Assembly: GCA_965215755.1 (NCBI GenBank)
Contig: OZ244119.1
Coordinates: forward strand, 6,076,001-6,140,000
Origin: Tectiglobus sp965215755
Lineage (GTDB): Bacteria; Pseudomonadota; Alphaproteobacteria; Rhizobiales; Hyphomicrobiaceae
Length of the DNA: 64,000 nucleotides
Direction: 5' to 3'
Shown here: one piece after another, positions 8,181-16,798 of the stretch
Position numbering within the stretch: position 1 is the stretch's first letter
Layout of the letters: each line of letters opens with the position of its first letter
Notes under the pieces: generated by a model
Databases searched by the model: none
What the model was told of the DNA's origin: nothing
Seen by the model: only the letters and a program-made list of their open reading frames with translations
Program-made: the position numbers and the translations under genes

Positions 8181-9628
8181 TGAGAAGTCTTAAGAAGCTA
8201 TCACGACGCAGGTTCCTGGCAGCTGGCGGGATTACTGCAGCAGGAGCCCTAACTGCAACGACCAGCGTTCAGGCTCAAAAAATGGACCATAGTAAGCATG
8301 GCGGCCATGGGAGTCATGCCGGTCACAACATGGGAACTTCGACTAAACCCAAAAAGTTGGCTCTCGCTCCAGCCAGTGGCTATGCGACACCTAAGGGAAA
8401 TGATTGGTACGCTCGGACCGTCGACCCGGACGGCACTTATGAACCGGGTATGCCAGGCAAGGACTACACACCAGTGCATAAACCCAATGGTACCACTGTG
8501 CCGTGGAAGATCGTCGATGGTGTCAAGGTTTATCACCTGACCGTATCAGAGTTCATGCACGAGTTTGCACCGGGCTTTAAAGCAATTGTGTGGGGCTACA
8601 ACGGTGAAATGTCGGGACCGTTGATCGAGGCCGTCGAAGGCGATCGCATCCGTATTTATGTCACGAACAAGCTGACGGTTGGAACGACTGTTCACTGGCA
8701 TGGATTGATTCTGCCTTGCAATATGGATGGCGTGAATGGACTGACACAGTCTCCGATACCACCGGGCGAGACCTGGGCTTATGAGTTCCCCTGCATACAG
8801 CATGGAACATTCATGTATCACAGCCATAAGGATACGATGACCCAGGAGGGTATGGGGCTCTTCGGCATGTTCGTGATCCATCCTCGCAGACCTCAGCATC
8901 CTCGACCGGATCGAGACTTTTCCCTGATGCTGCACGAGATGGATATCAAACCCGGCACCTACCGTCCTGATACAAGCGTCGCGTCCGGTTTCAATACGCT
9001 AACCATCAACGGTCACGTCTTCCCAGGCACCGATCCCATCGTCTGCCAGACCAATGATCGCGTACGCATCCGAATAGGTAATCTTTCGGCGATGGATCAC
9101 CACCCGTTCCATGTCCATGGTCATTCGTTTCGCATCACCGAAACAGACGGCGGGGTCGTGCCGGAAGCTGCGATGTGGCCGGAGACAAGTGTGCTCGTTG
9201 CAGTCGGGCAAACCCGTAACATCGAGTTTGTCTCTGACAACCCGGGGGATTGGGCCTGTCACTGTCACATGACCCATCACACGATGAACCAGATGGGGCA
9301 TGGCCTTGCCAACATGGTGGGTGTGAAAGCAGCCTCCGTCGACAATGCAGTCCAAAGCCTAGTGCCGAGCTACATGACCATGGGTACAGACGGCATGGGG
9401 GAAATGGGCAAGCACGCGAAGTATATGGATATCCCGGAAAACTCGATTCCTATGGTCGGAGCAAAGGGCCCGCACGATTACATTTCTATGGGTGGCATGT
9501 TCACCATTTTGAAAGTACGCAACCGAATTGAAGGGTTCAAAGATCCAGGTTGGTACCAAGCGCCTGAAGGCACAATGGTACGAGCAGCTACACAAGCAGA
9601 ATTGCGTCGAGACGGGATAAAGGCTTGA
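8180..9628 (+). CDS. Multicopper oxidase of the CopA copper-resistance type, Tat-exported
   Basis: 482 aa. Tat signal SRRRFLAAGG near residue 8, then a His/Met-rich N-terminus (MDHSKHGGHGSHAGHNMG) likely to bind copper. Cupredoxin motifs: VHWHGL (~171), MYHSHK (~212), HHPFHVHGHSF (~308) and CHCHMTHHTMNQM (~355), giving type 1 Cys/His/Met and the trinuclear His. The ~120 residues after the last copper motif are longer than in CueO and Met/Gly-rich. Probably a periplasmic Cu(I) oxidase or copper-sequestering protein. It overlaps the tolC-like gene by 1 nt, so it is the same operon. Confidence 0.88.
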   Translation: MRSLKKLSRRRFLAAGGITAAGALTATTSVQAQKMDHSKHGGHGSHAGHNMGTSTKPKKLALAPASGYATPKGNDWYARTVDPDGTYEPGMPGKDYTPVHKPNGTTVPWKIVDGVKVYHLTVSEFMHEFAPGFKAIVWGYNGEMSGPLIEAVEGDRIRIYVTNKLTVGTTVHWHGLILPCNMDGVNGLTQSPIPPGETWAYEFPCIQHGTFMYHSHKDTMTQEGMGLFGMFVIHPRRPQHPRPDRDFSLMLHEMDIKPGTYRPDTSVASGFNTLTINGHVFPGTDPIVCQTNDRVRIRIGNLSAMDHHPFHVHGHSFRITETDGGVVPEAAMWPETSVLVAVGQTRNIEFVSDNPGDWACHCHMTHHTMNQMGHGLANMVGVKAASVDNAVQSLVPSYMTMGTDGMGEMGKHAKYMDIPENSIPMVGAKGPHDYISMGGMFTILKVRNRIEGFKDPGWYQAPEGTMVRAATQAELRRDGIKA

Positions 9629-9691
9629 GCCTCATATTACCGAATTAGCAAAACTAATTACGTCCTCCCCCCGCAGAAAAGGAAGAGAACC

Positions 9692-9994
9692 ATGAAACAT
9701 CTGAATTCTTTACTACTGGTCGCAAGTCTTGCACTGACCCTGCTCTTCGCGCCGCTTGTTACATATGCGAGCGGTGAAGGCCCAATGGTTGATGGAGAAG
9801 TCACGGAGGTCCGACCGGGCGGCGAGCTAACGGTTAAGCATGGGCCATTGCCTAACCTCGATATGCCGGCAATGACAATGGTGTTCAAGTTAAAGGATGC
9901 GTCTATGGGTAAAGGCATCAAGAAGGGAGATAAGATTAAGTTTCACGCCGAGGATGTTGGTGGCAAACTGACAATCATGCATCTAATGAAGTAA
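9692..9994 (+). CDS. CusF-like periplasmic copper-binding protein
   Basis: 100 aa: signal peptide (~1-27), then an OB-like barrel with His50, Met58, Met61 and Met63 in KHGPLPNLDMPAMTM. The spacing H-8-M-3-M-2-M equals that of the E. coli CusF site, where the second position is the cation-pi Trp44; here it is Met. AAAAGGAAGAG precedes ATG. CusF normally hands Cu(I)/Ag(I) to the CusCBA pump, which is missing here, so this protein may serve the neighbouring MCO or simply buffer copper. Confidence 0.85.
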   Translation: MKHLNSLLLVASLALTLLFAPLVTYASGEGPMVDGEVTEVRPGGELTVKHGPLPNLDMPAMTMVFKLKDASMGKGIKKGDKIKFHAEDVGGKLTIMHLMK

Positions 9995-10015
9995 GATCGA
10001 CCTCCCCCGCCCGCT

Positions 10016-10038
10016 GCCGGGAAGCCTAGCTTCCTGGC
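10016..10038 (+). terminator. Strong hairpin after the CusF-like gene
   Basis: GCCGGGAAGC (10016-10025) pairs with GCTTCCTGGC (10029-10038): a 10-bp stem with one G-T pair and a 3-nt loop. Only a weak T-rich stretch follows, so it may be an attenuator rather than a full stop. Confidence 0.5.
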
Positions 10039-10075
10039 GGCATCTCTAATCATTGCTCAATTCGGCTATTCCACT

Positions 10076-10489
10076 TTGAAACAGAATAAGCTTTTTCTCA
10101 TTGTTTTAGTGGGCGGACTTCTCACTGGAATGGCGTGGTTTTTATTACCTAGCGATCGCCTCCCAAGGGAAGAGTCAGCCACTGAAACTGTAAAGCTGGT
10201 TAAGTTGTCGAAGTCTGCTGAAGAGGGGCGCTTGCTTTTTAATTCCAATTGTGCCGTTTGCCACGGACAGAATGCATCCGGCTCAAAAAACGGGCCTCCG
10301 CTCATTCACAAGATCTATGAGCCCAGCCATCATTCTGACTTGTCTTTTCATCGAGCTGCCAAGTTCGGTGTCAGGGCACATCATTGGCCATTCGGAAATA
10401 TGCCACCAATTCCGGCTGTCACAGAAACCGACGTAACACTTATCGTTGCCTACGTGCGCGAATTGCAACGTGCAAACGGAATTCGATGA
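10076..10489 (+). CDS. c-type cytochrome, single haem
   Basis: 137 aa from TTG 10076 (no ATG in frame upstream of the signal). A hydrophobic N-terminal helix acts as signal or anchor. The haem site CAVCH is followed by NGPPLIHKIYEPSHHSD, VRAHHWPFGNMPPIP (probable Met ligand) and YVRELQRANGI. The protein at 809-1363 is a paralogue. Class I-like small cytochrome, periplasmic, probably an electron carrier for the oxidases or the diheme protein downstream. It begins the run cytochrome - DUF2652 - cytochrome c' - diheme cytochrome - formyltransferase, all same-strand and 3-28 nt apart. Confidence 0.8.
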   Translation: MKQNKLFLIVLVGGLLTGMAWFLLPSDRLPREESATETVKLVKLSKSAEEGRLLFNSNCAVCHGQNASGSKNGPPLIHKIYEPSHHSDLSFHRAAKFGVRAHHWPFGNMPPIPAVTETDVTLIVAYVRELQRANGIR

Positions 10490-10498
10490 GGCTCCTCG

Positions 10499-11374
10499 AT
10501 GGATTGGAATGAAGTTCTGAACGCATTGGATCATCTTGCAATTTCGTTGCACCTCGAATCACCACTTAGCCGAGTTGTTGGTGCCGTATCGGTTGGCGCA
10601 GTCAGCGCCGCTGCTTTCGTAGTTTGGAGGCAATGGAGAGCATACAAACAAGCAGCCGCTGAATTGCCTATGCTTTCTGCAGAGGAACAGATGGGCAGCC
10701 ATGATACCTTACTTGTCATGCCGGATATCAGTGGTTTCGGACAGTTTCTATCTTCTGCCAAAGGGGCTGGAATTGGGGCAGCCAGCGAAACGATTGTCTC
10801 GCTACTAAAAGCAATCATCGAGTCCGTCGACAGTCGTCTTAAAGTCGCGAAGCTCGAAGGTGATGCGGTTCTTTTCTACGCTGATAGTGGTGATCTCAGT
10901 CGCGAAGAACTCGGAGACGTCATTCTTGGCATGTTCTTCGCGTTTGACCAAAGGAAGCGTGAACTAGAAATCGAGACGCGTTTGCCCGGTCTCTCTAGCT
11001 TAGATCTAAAGGTTGCAGTTCATAGCGGTCAAGCGCGCAAACTATCGTTTCGAAATTCGGTTGATTTGGTCGGCGCCGATGTTGTTTTAGTCTATCGCCT
11101 TCTGAAGCTGAGTTTAGCTAAGCGCCGCTATATTGTTGCAACCGAAGAGGCTAGCCAACACATCCAATGGTCACTGCCGCTTGCAATTGAAAAAAGTGAA
11201 ATTCCAATCGCGGAGTTTGGCAACCTTATGATGTCCATTATTGATCTTCCTGATTCGGACCAGACAAACGTTAAGGATCAAATCTCAAAAACAATTGGCA
11301 GCGGGGAAAATGCTGCACCAGTAACGTTCGGGAGCAAAATCCGACGGGTCATCAAAGAAAGGACAAGTGCATGA
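10499..11374 (+). CDS. DUF2652 membrane-anchored, nucleotidyl-cyclase-like protein
   Basis: 291 aa. One transmembrane helix (~24-43), then a cytoplasmic domain. Class III cyclase landmarks are visible: VMPDISGF with Asp76 (first metal Asp), KLEGDAVLFY with Asp122 (second metal Asp, 46 residues on) and a preceding KLEG Lys118, VHSG near residue 178, and VDLVGADVVLVYRL with the Arg of the transition-state pair. The usual Asn of VNxxxR is Val, so activity is doubtful. I place it in DUF2652 by the PDISGF/EGDAxLF pattern. Its stop overlaps the cytochrome c' start (ATGA). A paralogue is at 18924-19835. Confidence 0.75.
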   Translation: MDWNEVLNALDHLAISLHLESPLSRVVGAVSVGAVSAAAFVVWRQWRAYKQAAAELPMLSAEEQMGSHDTLLVMPDISGFGQFLSSAKGAGIGAASETIVSLLKAIIESVDSRLKVAKLEGDAVLFYADSGDLSREELGDVILGMFFAFDQRKRELEIETRLPGLSSLDLKVAVHSGQARKLSFRNSVDLVGADVVLVYRLLKLSLAKRRYIVATEEASQHIQWSLPLAIEKSEIPIAEFGNLMMSIIDLPDSDQTNVKDQISKTIGSGENAAPVTFGSKIRRVIKERTSA

Positions 11375-11844
11375 GGAATCGAAGCGTTCCATTTCTCCTC
11401 TCTATTGCGACAGCGTCAGTCGCGGTCTTTGCACTAGGTGTTTCGATCGGTTGGGCCCATAAGGGTGCAAAGGGCGTTGTCATGGAGCGCATGATGTCGA
11501 TGAAGAGCATGGGGGACGGCATGAAGGTGCTGTCTCAAATGGTGACTGGAAAGGTCGCGTTTGATGCAGCTCAAGTCACAATTATCGCAAAATCATTGAA
11601 ACAGCACGCCGCCAAAATTCCTGAACAATTCCCGAAAGGCAGTCTGCAAAAACCGACTGAGGCTCTCGCGATCATATGGCAGAAATGGGATGACTTCAAA
11701 GAGCAATCCGGCAATCTCGAAATGCTTGCTGGTGAGTTGGAAACTGCTGCTGCATCTGGCAAGACGGCATCGCTCCTCGTATTTGCAAAGATCGGCAAAT
11801 CCTGTTCAGCATGCCATCAGGATTTTCGTCTTAAGAAAGAATAA
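11371..11844 (+). CDS. Cytochrome c' paralogue
   Basis: 157 aa: Sec signal (~1-29), mature HKGAKGVVMERMMSMKSMGDGMKVL, four helices, and C-terminal haem site CSACH followed by QDFRLKKE. Clearly paralogous to 4322-4786 (PKGSLQKPTEAL, IIWQKWD, SLLVFAKIGKSC are shared with small changes). It starts inside the stop of the DUF2652 gene (ATGA), so the two are translationally coupled. Coupling to a cyclase-like membrane protein hints that haem/NO or redox state may be linked to that protein; this is inference. Confidence 0.88.
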   Translation: MRNRSVPFLLSIATASVAVFALGVSIGWAHKGAKGVVMERMMSMKSMGDGMKVLSQMVTGKVAFDAAQVTIIAKSLKQHAAKIPEQFPKGSLQKPTEALAIIWQKWDDFKEQSGNLEMLAGELETAAASGKTASLLVFAKIGKSCSACHQDFRLKKE

Positions 11845-11870
11845 CTCTCTAAGCTGGATGGGAGGGTCCG

Positions 11871-12773
11871 TTGGCTCGACTTCTGAAAGGTATCTTTTGG
11901 CTTGGTGCTCTGGGTCTGATCGTTGCGATTGCTGGATATAGCCTGATACTGCCGCGCCTGGGTCAAGATGATCTCTCTGCCGGCGTTGGCGGCCTCTCCG
12001 GTGATGCCACTAGAGGTGAATATCTCGTCATCGCTAGCGGCTGCATCGCCTGCCATACTGACCTTAAGAACAAAGGCAAATTTCTTGCTGGCGGGGCGGC
12101 ACTCAAAACGCCTTTTGGGACGTTCTACGCACCGAACATTACTTCCGACAGAACCTATGGAATTGGCAAATGGTCTTCAGACCAGTTTGCAAAGGCCATG
12201 CTGGCTGGCATTGCACCTGACGGTGGGCACTATTTCCCATCGTTTCCTTACACGTCTTATGCTGCGATGAAGCCCCAGGACGTGGCCGACATTAAGAGCT
12301 ATCTTGATAAAGTTGAGCCAGTTTCACAGCCGTCCAAGCCGCATGAACTCGGTTGGCCCTTTTCTGACCGGAGCTTCGTCGGCGTCTGGAAGGAACTATT
12401 CTTTGAACCCAACGCATTTAAAGAGCATTCAGATAAGAGTGAAGCCTGGAACCGAGGTGCTTACCTCGTTAACGTGCTTGGCCATTGTGGTGAATGCCAC
12501 ACGCAACGCAATCTAATGGGTGGGCAGTCCGGCGTTCCGTTGGCAGGGAACTCTAACGGACCAGACGGTGCTCGTGTCCCAGGCATTCGTGGACTGACTG
12601 CGCGCAAGAAGCCGTGGAGTAACGACGATTTGTTGCTCTCATTGCAGGTCGGCATGATCCCATCTGGAGACTTTTTGGGCGGAACGATGGCAGAAGTTGT
12701 TGCGCACTCAACCAGTAAACTGAAGCCGTCAGACCAGGCGGCGATGAGCGAATACATAATGCGCTTGAAATAG
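11871..12773 (+). CDS. Diheme c-type cytochrome (alcohol-dehydrogenase subunit-like)
   Basis: 300 aa from TTG 11871, with GGGAGGG about 4-10 nt upstream. An N-terminal membrane helix (~7-28) is followed by two haem domains: CIACH (~58) with TPFGTFYAPNIT and YFPSFPYTSY, and CGECH (~202) with RNLMGG and DLLLSLQVGMIPSGDFLGGTM. TPFGxxYxPNIT and D(D/E)L...G are typical of the cytochrome subunit family of membrane dehydrogenases (AdhB-like). No dehydrogenase subunit is adjacent, so here it may pass electrons from a periplasmic donor to the respiratory chain. Confidence 0.85.
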   Translation: MARLLKGIFWLGALGLIVAIAGYSLILPRLGQDDLSAGVGGLSGDATRGEYLVIASGCIACHTDLKNKGKFLAGGAALKTPFGTFYAPNITSDRTYGIGKWSSDQFAKAMLAGIAPDGGHYFPSFPYTSYAAMKPQDVADIKSYLDKVEPVSQPSKPHELGWPFSDRSFVGVWKELFFEPNAFKEHSDKSEAWNRGAYLVNVLGHCGECHTQRNLMGGQSGVPLAGNSNGPDGARVPGIRGLTARKKPWSNDDLLLSLQVGMIPSGDFLGGTMAEVVAHSTSKLKPSDQAAMSEYIMRLK

Positions 12774-12781
12774 CCCCTCTG

Positions 12782-13591
12782 ATGCGAAACACCCAACGTC
12801 AGTTTTTGTCGGACAGCACGGATAAAATTAGTGGGAGAATCGTACTGATCGTGGCGGGCGGTGACCTTGCCAATATTGTCATCAATAGATTCACCGATAG
12901 CTTTTCCGAGCTTGTGGTCTTACGAGAGTTACCGGAGACCAAGGTTGCTGTGATCAGACGAAGATGGAGGCTCCTTGGACCCTGGCAGGCGTTCAGTCAG
13001 GTTGCTGCTGGGGCTTTGACGCGAATTTTGGGGCGCCTGAGCAAACTCCGGCTAGACAGAATTTGCAGTCAGTACTCCCTCGACCGTTCTGACAATGGGG
13101 CGGTCCAAATCATAGAAGTTCCGTCGGTCAATTCTGACGAGTGTCGCGAGGCGCTGCGCCGGCTATCACCAGCAGTAGTTGCTGTCTATGGTACGCGCAT
13201 CATTGGATCGACGACGCTCGCCTGCGTAAACGTACCGTTTATAAATTACCATGCGGGCATCAACCCTAAGTATCGTGGTCAACACCCGGCTTACTGGGCA
13301 TTGGTCAACAATGATAAAATAAACGCCGGCGTCACGATCCATTTAGTGGACGAAGGGGTCGATACCGGTAGCATCATTGTGCAGGCTCGTGTCGCTTTTG
13401 AAACGAGCGACAACATTTCGACCTATCAATTTGTACAGATGGCAGTCGCATTACCACTATTTATATCGGCAATGGAAGCGGCACTCCAAAAACGCATTGA
13501 GGTCCGTGAATCGGGCCTCGAGTCCAAACAGTGGTTCCCACCAACTTTAGAACAATATACCTTCAACGGGTTGACCAAAGGTGTTTGGTGA
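12782..13591 (+). CDS. Formyltransferase-family protein
   Basis: 269 aa. The central part (~130-210) matches the formyl_transf_N fold (PF00551 type): a VVAVYGTRII strand, FINYHAGINPKYRGQHPAYWAL carrying the conserved Asn and His, GVTIHLVDEGVDTGSIIVQ carrying the catalytic Asp. The N-terminal ~110 residues are less typical but begin with a VLIVAGGDLANIVI nucleotide-fold strand. Such enzymes transfer a formyl group from 10-formyl-tetrahydrofolate to an amine. Substrate unknown: too divergent for purine GART, and no methionyl-tRNA-binding C-terminal domain is evident. It follows the diheme gene by 8 nt; a formyltransferase in a copper/cytochrome operon is unexpected. Confidence 0.78.
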   Translation: MRNTQRQFLSDSTDKISGRIVLIVAGGDLANIVINRFTDSFSELVVLRELPETKVAVIRRRWRLLGPWQAFSQVAAGALTRILGRLSKLRLDRICSQYSLDRSDNGAVQIIEVPSVNSDECREALRRLSPAVVAVYGTRIIGSTTLACVNVPFINYHAGINPKYRGQHPAYWALVNNDKINAGVTIHLVDEGVDTGSIIVQARVAFETSDNISTYQFVQMAVALPLFISAMEAALQKRIEVRESGLESKQWFPPTLEQYTFNGLTKGVW

Positions 13592-13858
13592 CGGAGCTGA
13601 GCCCGCCCTTTTGAATATGTTGTCAGTCGAATTTGTATTGCCAAGCGATAAGCGAACACAACATCAAGGCCTTGTCTACTTAGCAAGACAGATGACATCT
13701 AGCGCTGCTGTAAAGTGAATGATGCGGCCCAACCGTCATAACCGTAAACGTGATCGAAATCTAAATATCTTCCTTCGCCTTGGCACCATAACGATCGCAG
13801 ACTCGCAAAGGCCAAAAGTGTCGAATTGTCTCTTCGCTCGAAGCACGCCGGACACGAC
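13592..13858. other. Intergenic before copA
   Basis: No gene supported. The stretch leads into the copA promoter at 13859; no terminator-like hairpin stands out. Confidence 0.4.
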
Positions 13859-13889
13859 TTGACCTTCCATCGAGTGGAAGCTTCAAACT
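13859..13889 (+). promoter_or_regulatory. CueR-type promoter of copA (block A)
   Basis: TTGACC (13859-13864), 19-bp spacer TTCCATCGAGTGGAAGCTT with a near-perfect TTCCA/TGGAA dyad, then CAAACT (13884-13889). Best dyad in block A. Confidence 0.82.
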
Positions 13890-13934
13890 CTCACTAGCGA
13901 ACATTCATGAATTGGTGCCAAGGAACTGCGTACT

Positions 13935-16412
13935 ATGGAAACCCAAGTACATCACGGAGATCGACCGATACAAAAAGGGCAGATTGAGATTCATCGTGAT
14001 CCCGTCTGTGGCATGCTTGTCGATCCGGCCTCGAGTGCAGCGCAGGTTGAACACGCAGGACACGAGTATCACTTTTGCTCTGGTCATTGTGCCGACAAGT
14101 TTGCTTCTAGTCCAGAGGAACACATTTCAGCGATCGATCCGGTTTGCGGCATGACGGTCATGCGAGCATCCGCACGGCATGTGGCGAAACATGGGGGTGA
14201 ACACTTTTATTTCTGCTCTGGACGGTGCGAGGAAAAGTTCATCGCTGAGCCGGAGACGTTCCTTTCTGATAGGCCAGTCCCCGAGCCGATGCCCGAAGGC
14301 ACGCTGTACACCTGCCCGATGGATCCCGAGATCGTCCGTGAAGAACCCGGCGACTGCCCAATCTGCGGCATGGCATTGGAGCCTATGGGGGCAGCTGCAG
14401 CCGATGCAGGGCCTAATCCTGAACTAATCGACTTCACTTTTAGATTCTGGGTTGGTCTTGCATTGTCGGTCCCTTTGCTAATCGTCGCCATGGGACCAAT
14501 GGTTGGATTGCCGATCCGGGCATGGCTCGGAAATAGTGCAGCATGGGTCGAACTAGTACTGGCAACACCGGTCGTGGTTTGGTGCGCGGCCCCATTCTTC
14601 AAACGCGGCTGGGCGTCAATCATCAATCTCAGCCCTAACATGTGGACGTTGATTACACTGGGGGTTGGAGCCGCATACGGATTCAGCATCGTTGCGACTG
14701 TAGTTCCCGAGGTATTTCCGTCGGCCTTTCGTGATGCCAGCGGTCATGTTGGCATCTACTTTGAAGCAGCCGCGGTCATCATCGTTTTGGTGCTGCTGGG
14801 ACAGATTCTGGAACTCAGGGCGCGTGAGCGCACAAGCGGTGCCATCAAGGCCCTGTTGGAGATGGCGCCTGACACAGCTATCCGTATCAATGACGATGGC
14901 AGCGAAGACGAAATCTCAATCGAATCCGTTACTGAAGGTGACAAGCTTCGCGTTCGGCCGGGTGATAAAGTACCGGTTGACGCCATTGTAATCGAAGGGC
15001 GCTCTGCCATCGACGAGTCAATGCTGACAGGCGAACCTATTCCAGTTGAGAAAGCATCCGGTGACCAGGTTACCGGAGCGACGTTAAACGGAACGGGATC
15101 GCTTATCATTTCGGCAAGTCGGGTTGGAGCAGACACTACATTGTCTCAAATCGTGGAGATGGTCGCTAACGCCCAACGTTCGCGTGCACCCATTCAGAAA
15201 CTTGTCGATGTCGTAGCCGGTTGGTTTGTTCCGACCGTTGTCCTAACGGCAATCATCGCGTTCGTGGCTTGGACGTTGCTCGGTCCGCCGCCGGCGATGG
15301 CTTATGCACTAGTTGCATCAGTCTCTGTCCTCATCATTGCCTGCCCGTGCGCACTGGGGCTTGCAACACCAATGTCGATTATGGTTGCGACGGGCCGGGG
15401 TGCCGGGTCCGGCGTATTGATCAAGAATGCCGAAGCATTGGAACGGTTTGCAAATGTCGACACGCTCATTGTCGATAAGACCGGAACTCTCACCCAGGGT
15501 AAACCAAGGCTAGTTGCTGTGCATTCTCAGCGTGGCATTGATGAGGATGAGATCCTACGGCTTGCGGCTAGTTTAGAGCGCGGCTCCGAGCATCCACTCG
15601 CTGCGGCTATCGTCGGTGGTGCCGAGGAGCGTGGCATTGCCATGGCTGAGGCCACGGACTTCGAAGCGATTACTGGCAAAGGCGTTAAAGGCATCGTCGA
15701 TGGCAGAACCATTGCTCTCGGCAATGACAAGATGGTCGAGGAACTCGGCCTTGATGCCACCACACTCAATAATGACGCCGACAAGCAACGCGGCGATGGC
15801 GCGACGGTCATGTTTGTAATGGTGAACAAACAAGTCGCCGGATTTATTGCTGTTGCTGATCCAGTTAAGGAAACAACACCGACAGCTCTGAGTGCTCTAC
15901 ATCATGAAGGGCTCAAGATTGTGATGGCCACAGGCGATAATGAGCGCACAGCACGTGCTGTTGCCGGGCGCCTCGGCATTGACGAGATCCGAGCCGGCGT
16001 ATTGCCTGCTGACAAAGCTCGCCTCATTCGTGAACTGCAAGAGGCCGGTCGAGTCGTTGCCATGGCGGGAGATGGTGTCAATGATGCACCCGCCTTGGCG
16101 CAAGCTGACGTTGGAATTGCCATGGGAACAGGGGCTGACGTCGCTATCGAAAGTGCCGGACTGACCTTGGTCAAAGGTGACCTTAATGGCATCGTGCGTG
16201 CACGACGGTTAGCCAAGGCGACAATGGCAAACATTCGCCAAAACCTCTTTTTTGCATTCGCCTATAACGCCGCTGGCATTCCAGTTGCGGCTGGAGTTCT
16301 TTACCCACTGTTCGGAACTCTTCTCTCACCAATGATTGCAGCTGCTGCGATGAGCCTATCATCGGTTTCCGTTATTGGTAATGCGCTGAGATTGCGTTCG
16401 GTCAAATTGTAA
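13935..16412 (+). CDS. copA: P1B-type Cu(I)-exporting ATPase with N-terminal TRASH/YHS domains
   Basis: 825 aa. Two YHS/TRASH metal domains (22-64 and 68-110, each DPVCGM...FCSGxC) and a heavy-metal-binding segment (123-150, YTCPM...CPICGM) replace the usual CxxC HMA domains. Then the P1B ATPase core: A-domain TGE (LTGEPIPVEK), CPC in TM6 (IACPCALGLATP), DKTGT phosphorylation site, SEHPLAAAI (HP locus), GDGVNDAPAL hinge, and C-terminal YNAAGIP and MSLSSVSV, the signature of Cu(I) pumps. It moves Cu(I) from cytoplasm to periplasm using ATP. AAGGA lies 10 nt before ATG. The paralogue 46710-49190 (826 aa) has the same layout. Confidence 0.95.
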   Translation: METQVHHGDRPIQKGQIEIHRDPVCGMLVDPASSAAQVEHAGHEYHFCSGHCADKFASSPEEHISAIDPVCGMTVMRASARHVAKHGGEHFYFCSGRCEEKFIAEPETFLSDRPVPEPMPEGTLYTCPMDPEIVREEPGDCPICGMALEPMGAAAADAGPNPELIDFTFRFWVGLALSVPLLIVAMGPMVGLPIRAWLGNSAAWVELVLATPVVVWCAAPFFKRGWASIINLSPNMWTLITLGVGAAYGFSIVATVVPEVFPSAFRDASGHVGIYFEAAAVIIVLVLLGQILELRARERTSGAIKALLEMAPDTAIRINDDGSEDEISIESVTEGDKLRVRPGDKVPVDAIVIEGRSAIDESMLTGEPIPVEKASGDQVTGATLNGTGSLIISASRVGADTTLSQIVEMVANAQRSRAPIQKLVDVVAGWFVPTVVLTAIIAFVAWTLLGPPPAMAYALVASVSVLIIACPCALGLATPMSIMVATGRGAGSGVLIKNAEALERFANVDTLIVDKTGTLTQGKPRLVAVHSQRGIDEDEILRLAASLERGSEHPLAAAIVGGAEERGIAMAEATDFEAITGKGVKGIVDGRTIALGNDKMVEELGLDATTLNNDADKQRGDGATVMFVMVNKQVAGFIAVADPVKETTPTALSALHHEGLKIVMATGDNERTARAVAGRLGIDEIRAGVLPADKARLIRELQEAGRVVAMAGDGVNDAPALAQADVGIAMGTGADVAIESAGLTLVKGDLNGIVRARRLAKATMANIRQNLFFAFAYNAAGIPVAAGVLYPLFGTLLSPMIAAAAMSLSSVSVIGNALRLRSVKL

Positions 16413-16441
16413 AGGAATGAAATCAGGTATCATTTAGTCAG

Positions 16442-16472
16442 TTGAAGTTCCACCTACTGGAATGCCCATTTG
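16442..16472 (+). promoter_or_regulatory. CueR-type promoter of SHOCT-cueO operon (block A)
   Basis: TTGAAG (16442-16447), 19-bp spacer TTCCACCTACTGGAATGCC with a TTCCA/TGGAA dyad, then CATTTG (16467-16472). The -35 is weaker than in the other boxes. Confidence 0.72.
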
Positions 16473-16536
16473 AGGGACTGTTGGGTCCTTCTAAGGAGCA
16501 TTGCAATCGGCAAGCTGGTGGCAAGGAGTTAGAGCC

Positions 16537-16785
16537 ATGCATGGTTACGACATGATGTGGGGCTGGGGCGGAATGTGGTTTCATCCGGTCGTCATGATCC
16601 TCGTGGGGGTCGTGGCGGTTGTACTGATCGTTTGGCTGATCAATGCGGTCGCCGGCAAGAATCCGAAGCCTGGCAGTGCCGATTCAACTGGTTCGAGTGC
16701 GCGGCTCATTCTCGATGAGCGATACGCGAAAGGCGAGATCGACGATGAAGATTACAGGCGCCGACGCGCGGCGCTAGGAAGTTGA
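16537..16785 (+). CDS. Small SHOCT-domain membrane protein
   Basis: 82 aa from ATG 16537, with AAGGAG 8 nt upstream; the longer TTG frame at 16501 lies in the leader. Met/Trp/Gly-rich N-terminus (MHGYDMMWGWGGMWF), one transmembrane helix (~17-38), a linker, then the C-terminal SHOCT motif (ILDERYAKGEIDDEDYRRRRAAL). SHOCT is a short oligomerisation motif. The Met-rich head could touch Cu(I) at the membrane. The same pair SHOCT-cueO occurs in block B (46310-46549), so the protein is a constant partner of the CueO-like oxidase. Molecular role unknown. Confidence 0.8.
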   Translation: MHGYDMMWGWGGMWFHPVVMILVGVVAVVLIVWLINAVAGKNPKPGSADSTGSSARLILDERYAKGEIDDEDYRRRRAALGS

Positions 16786-16798
16786 CAAGGTACCTGCC

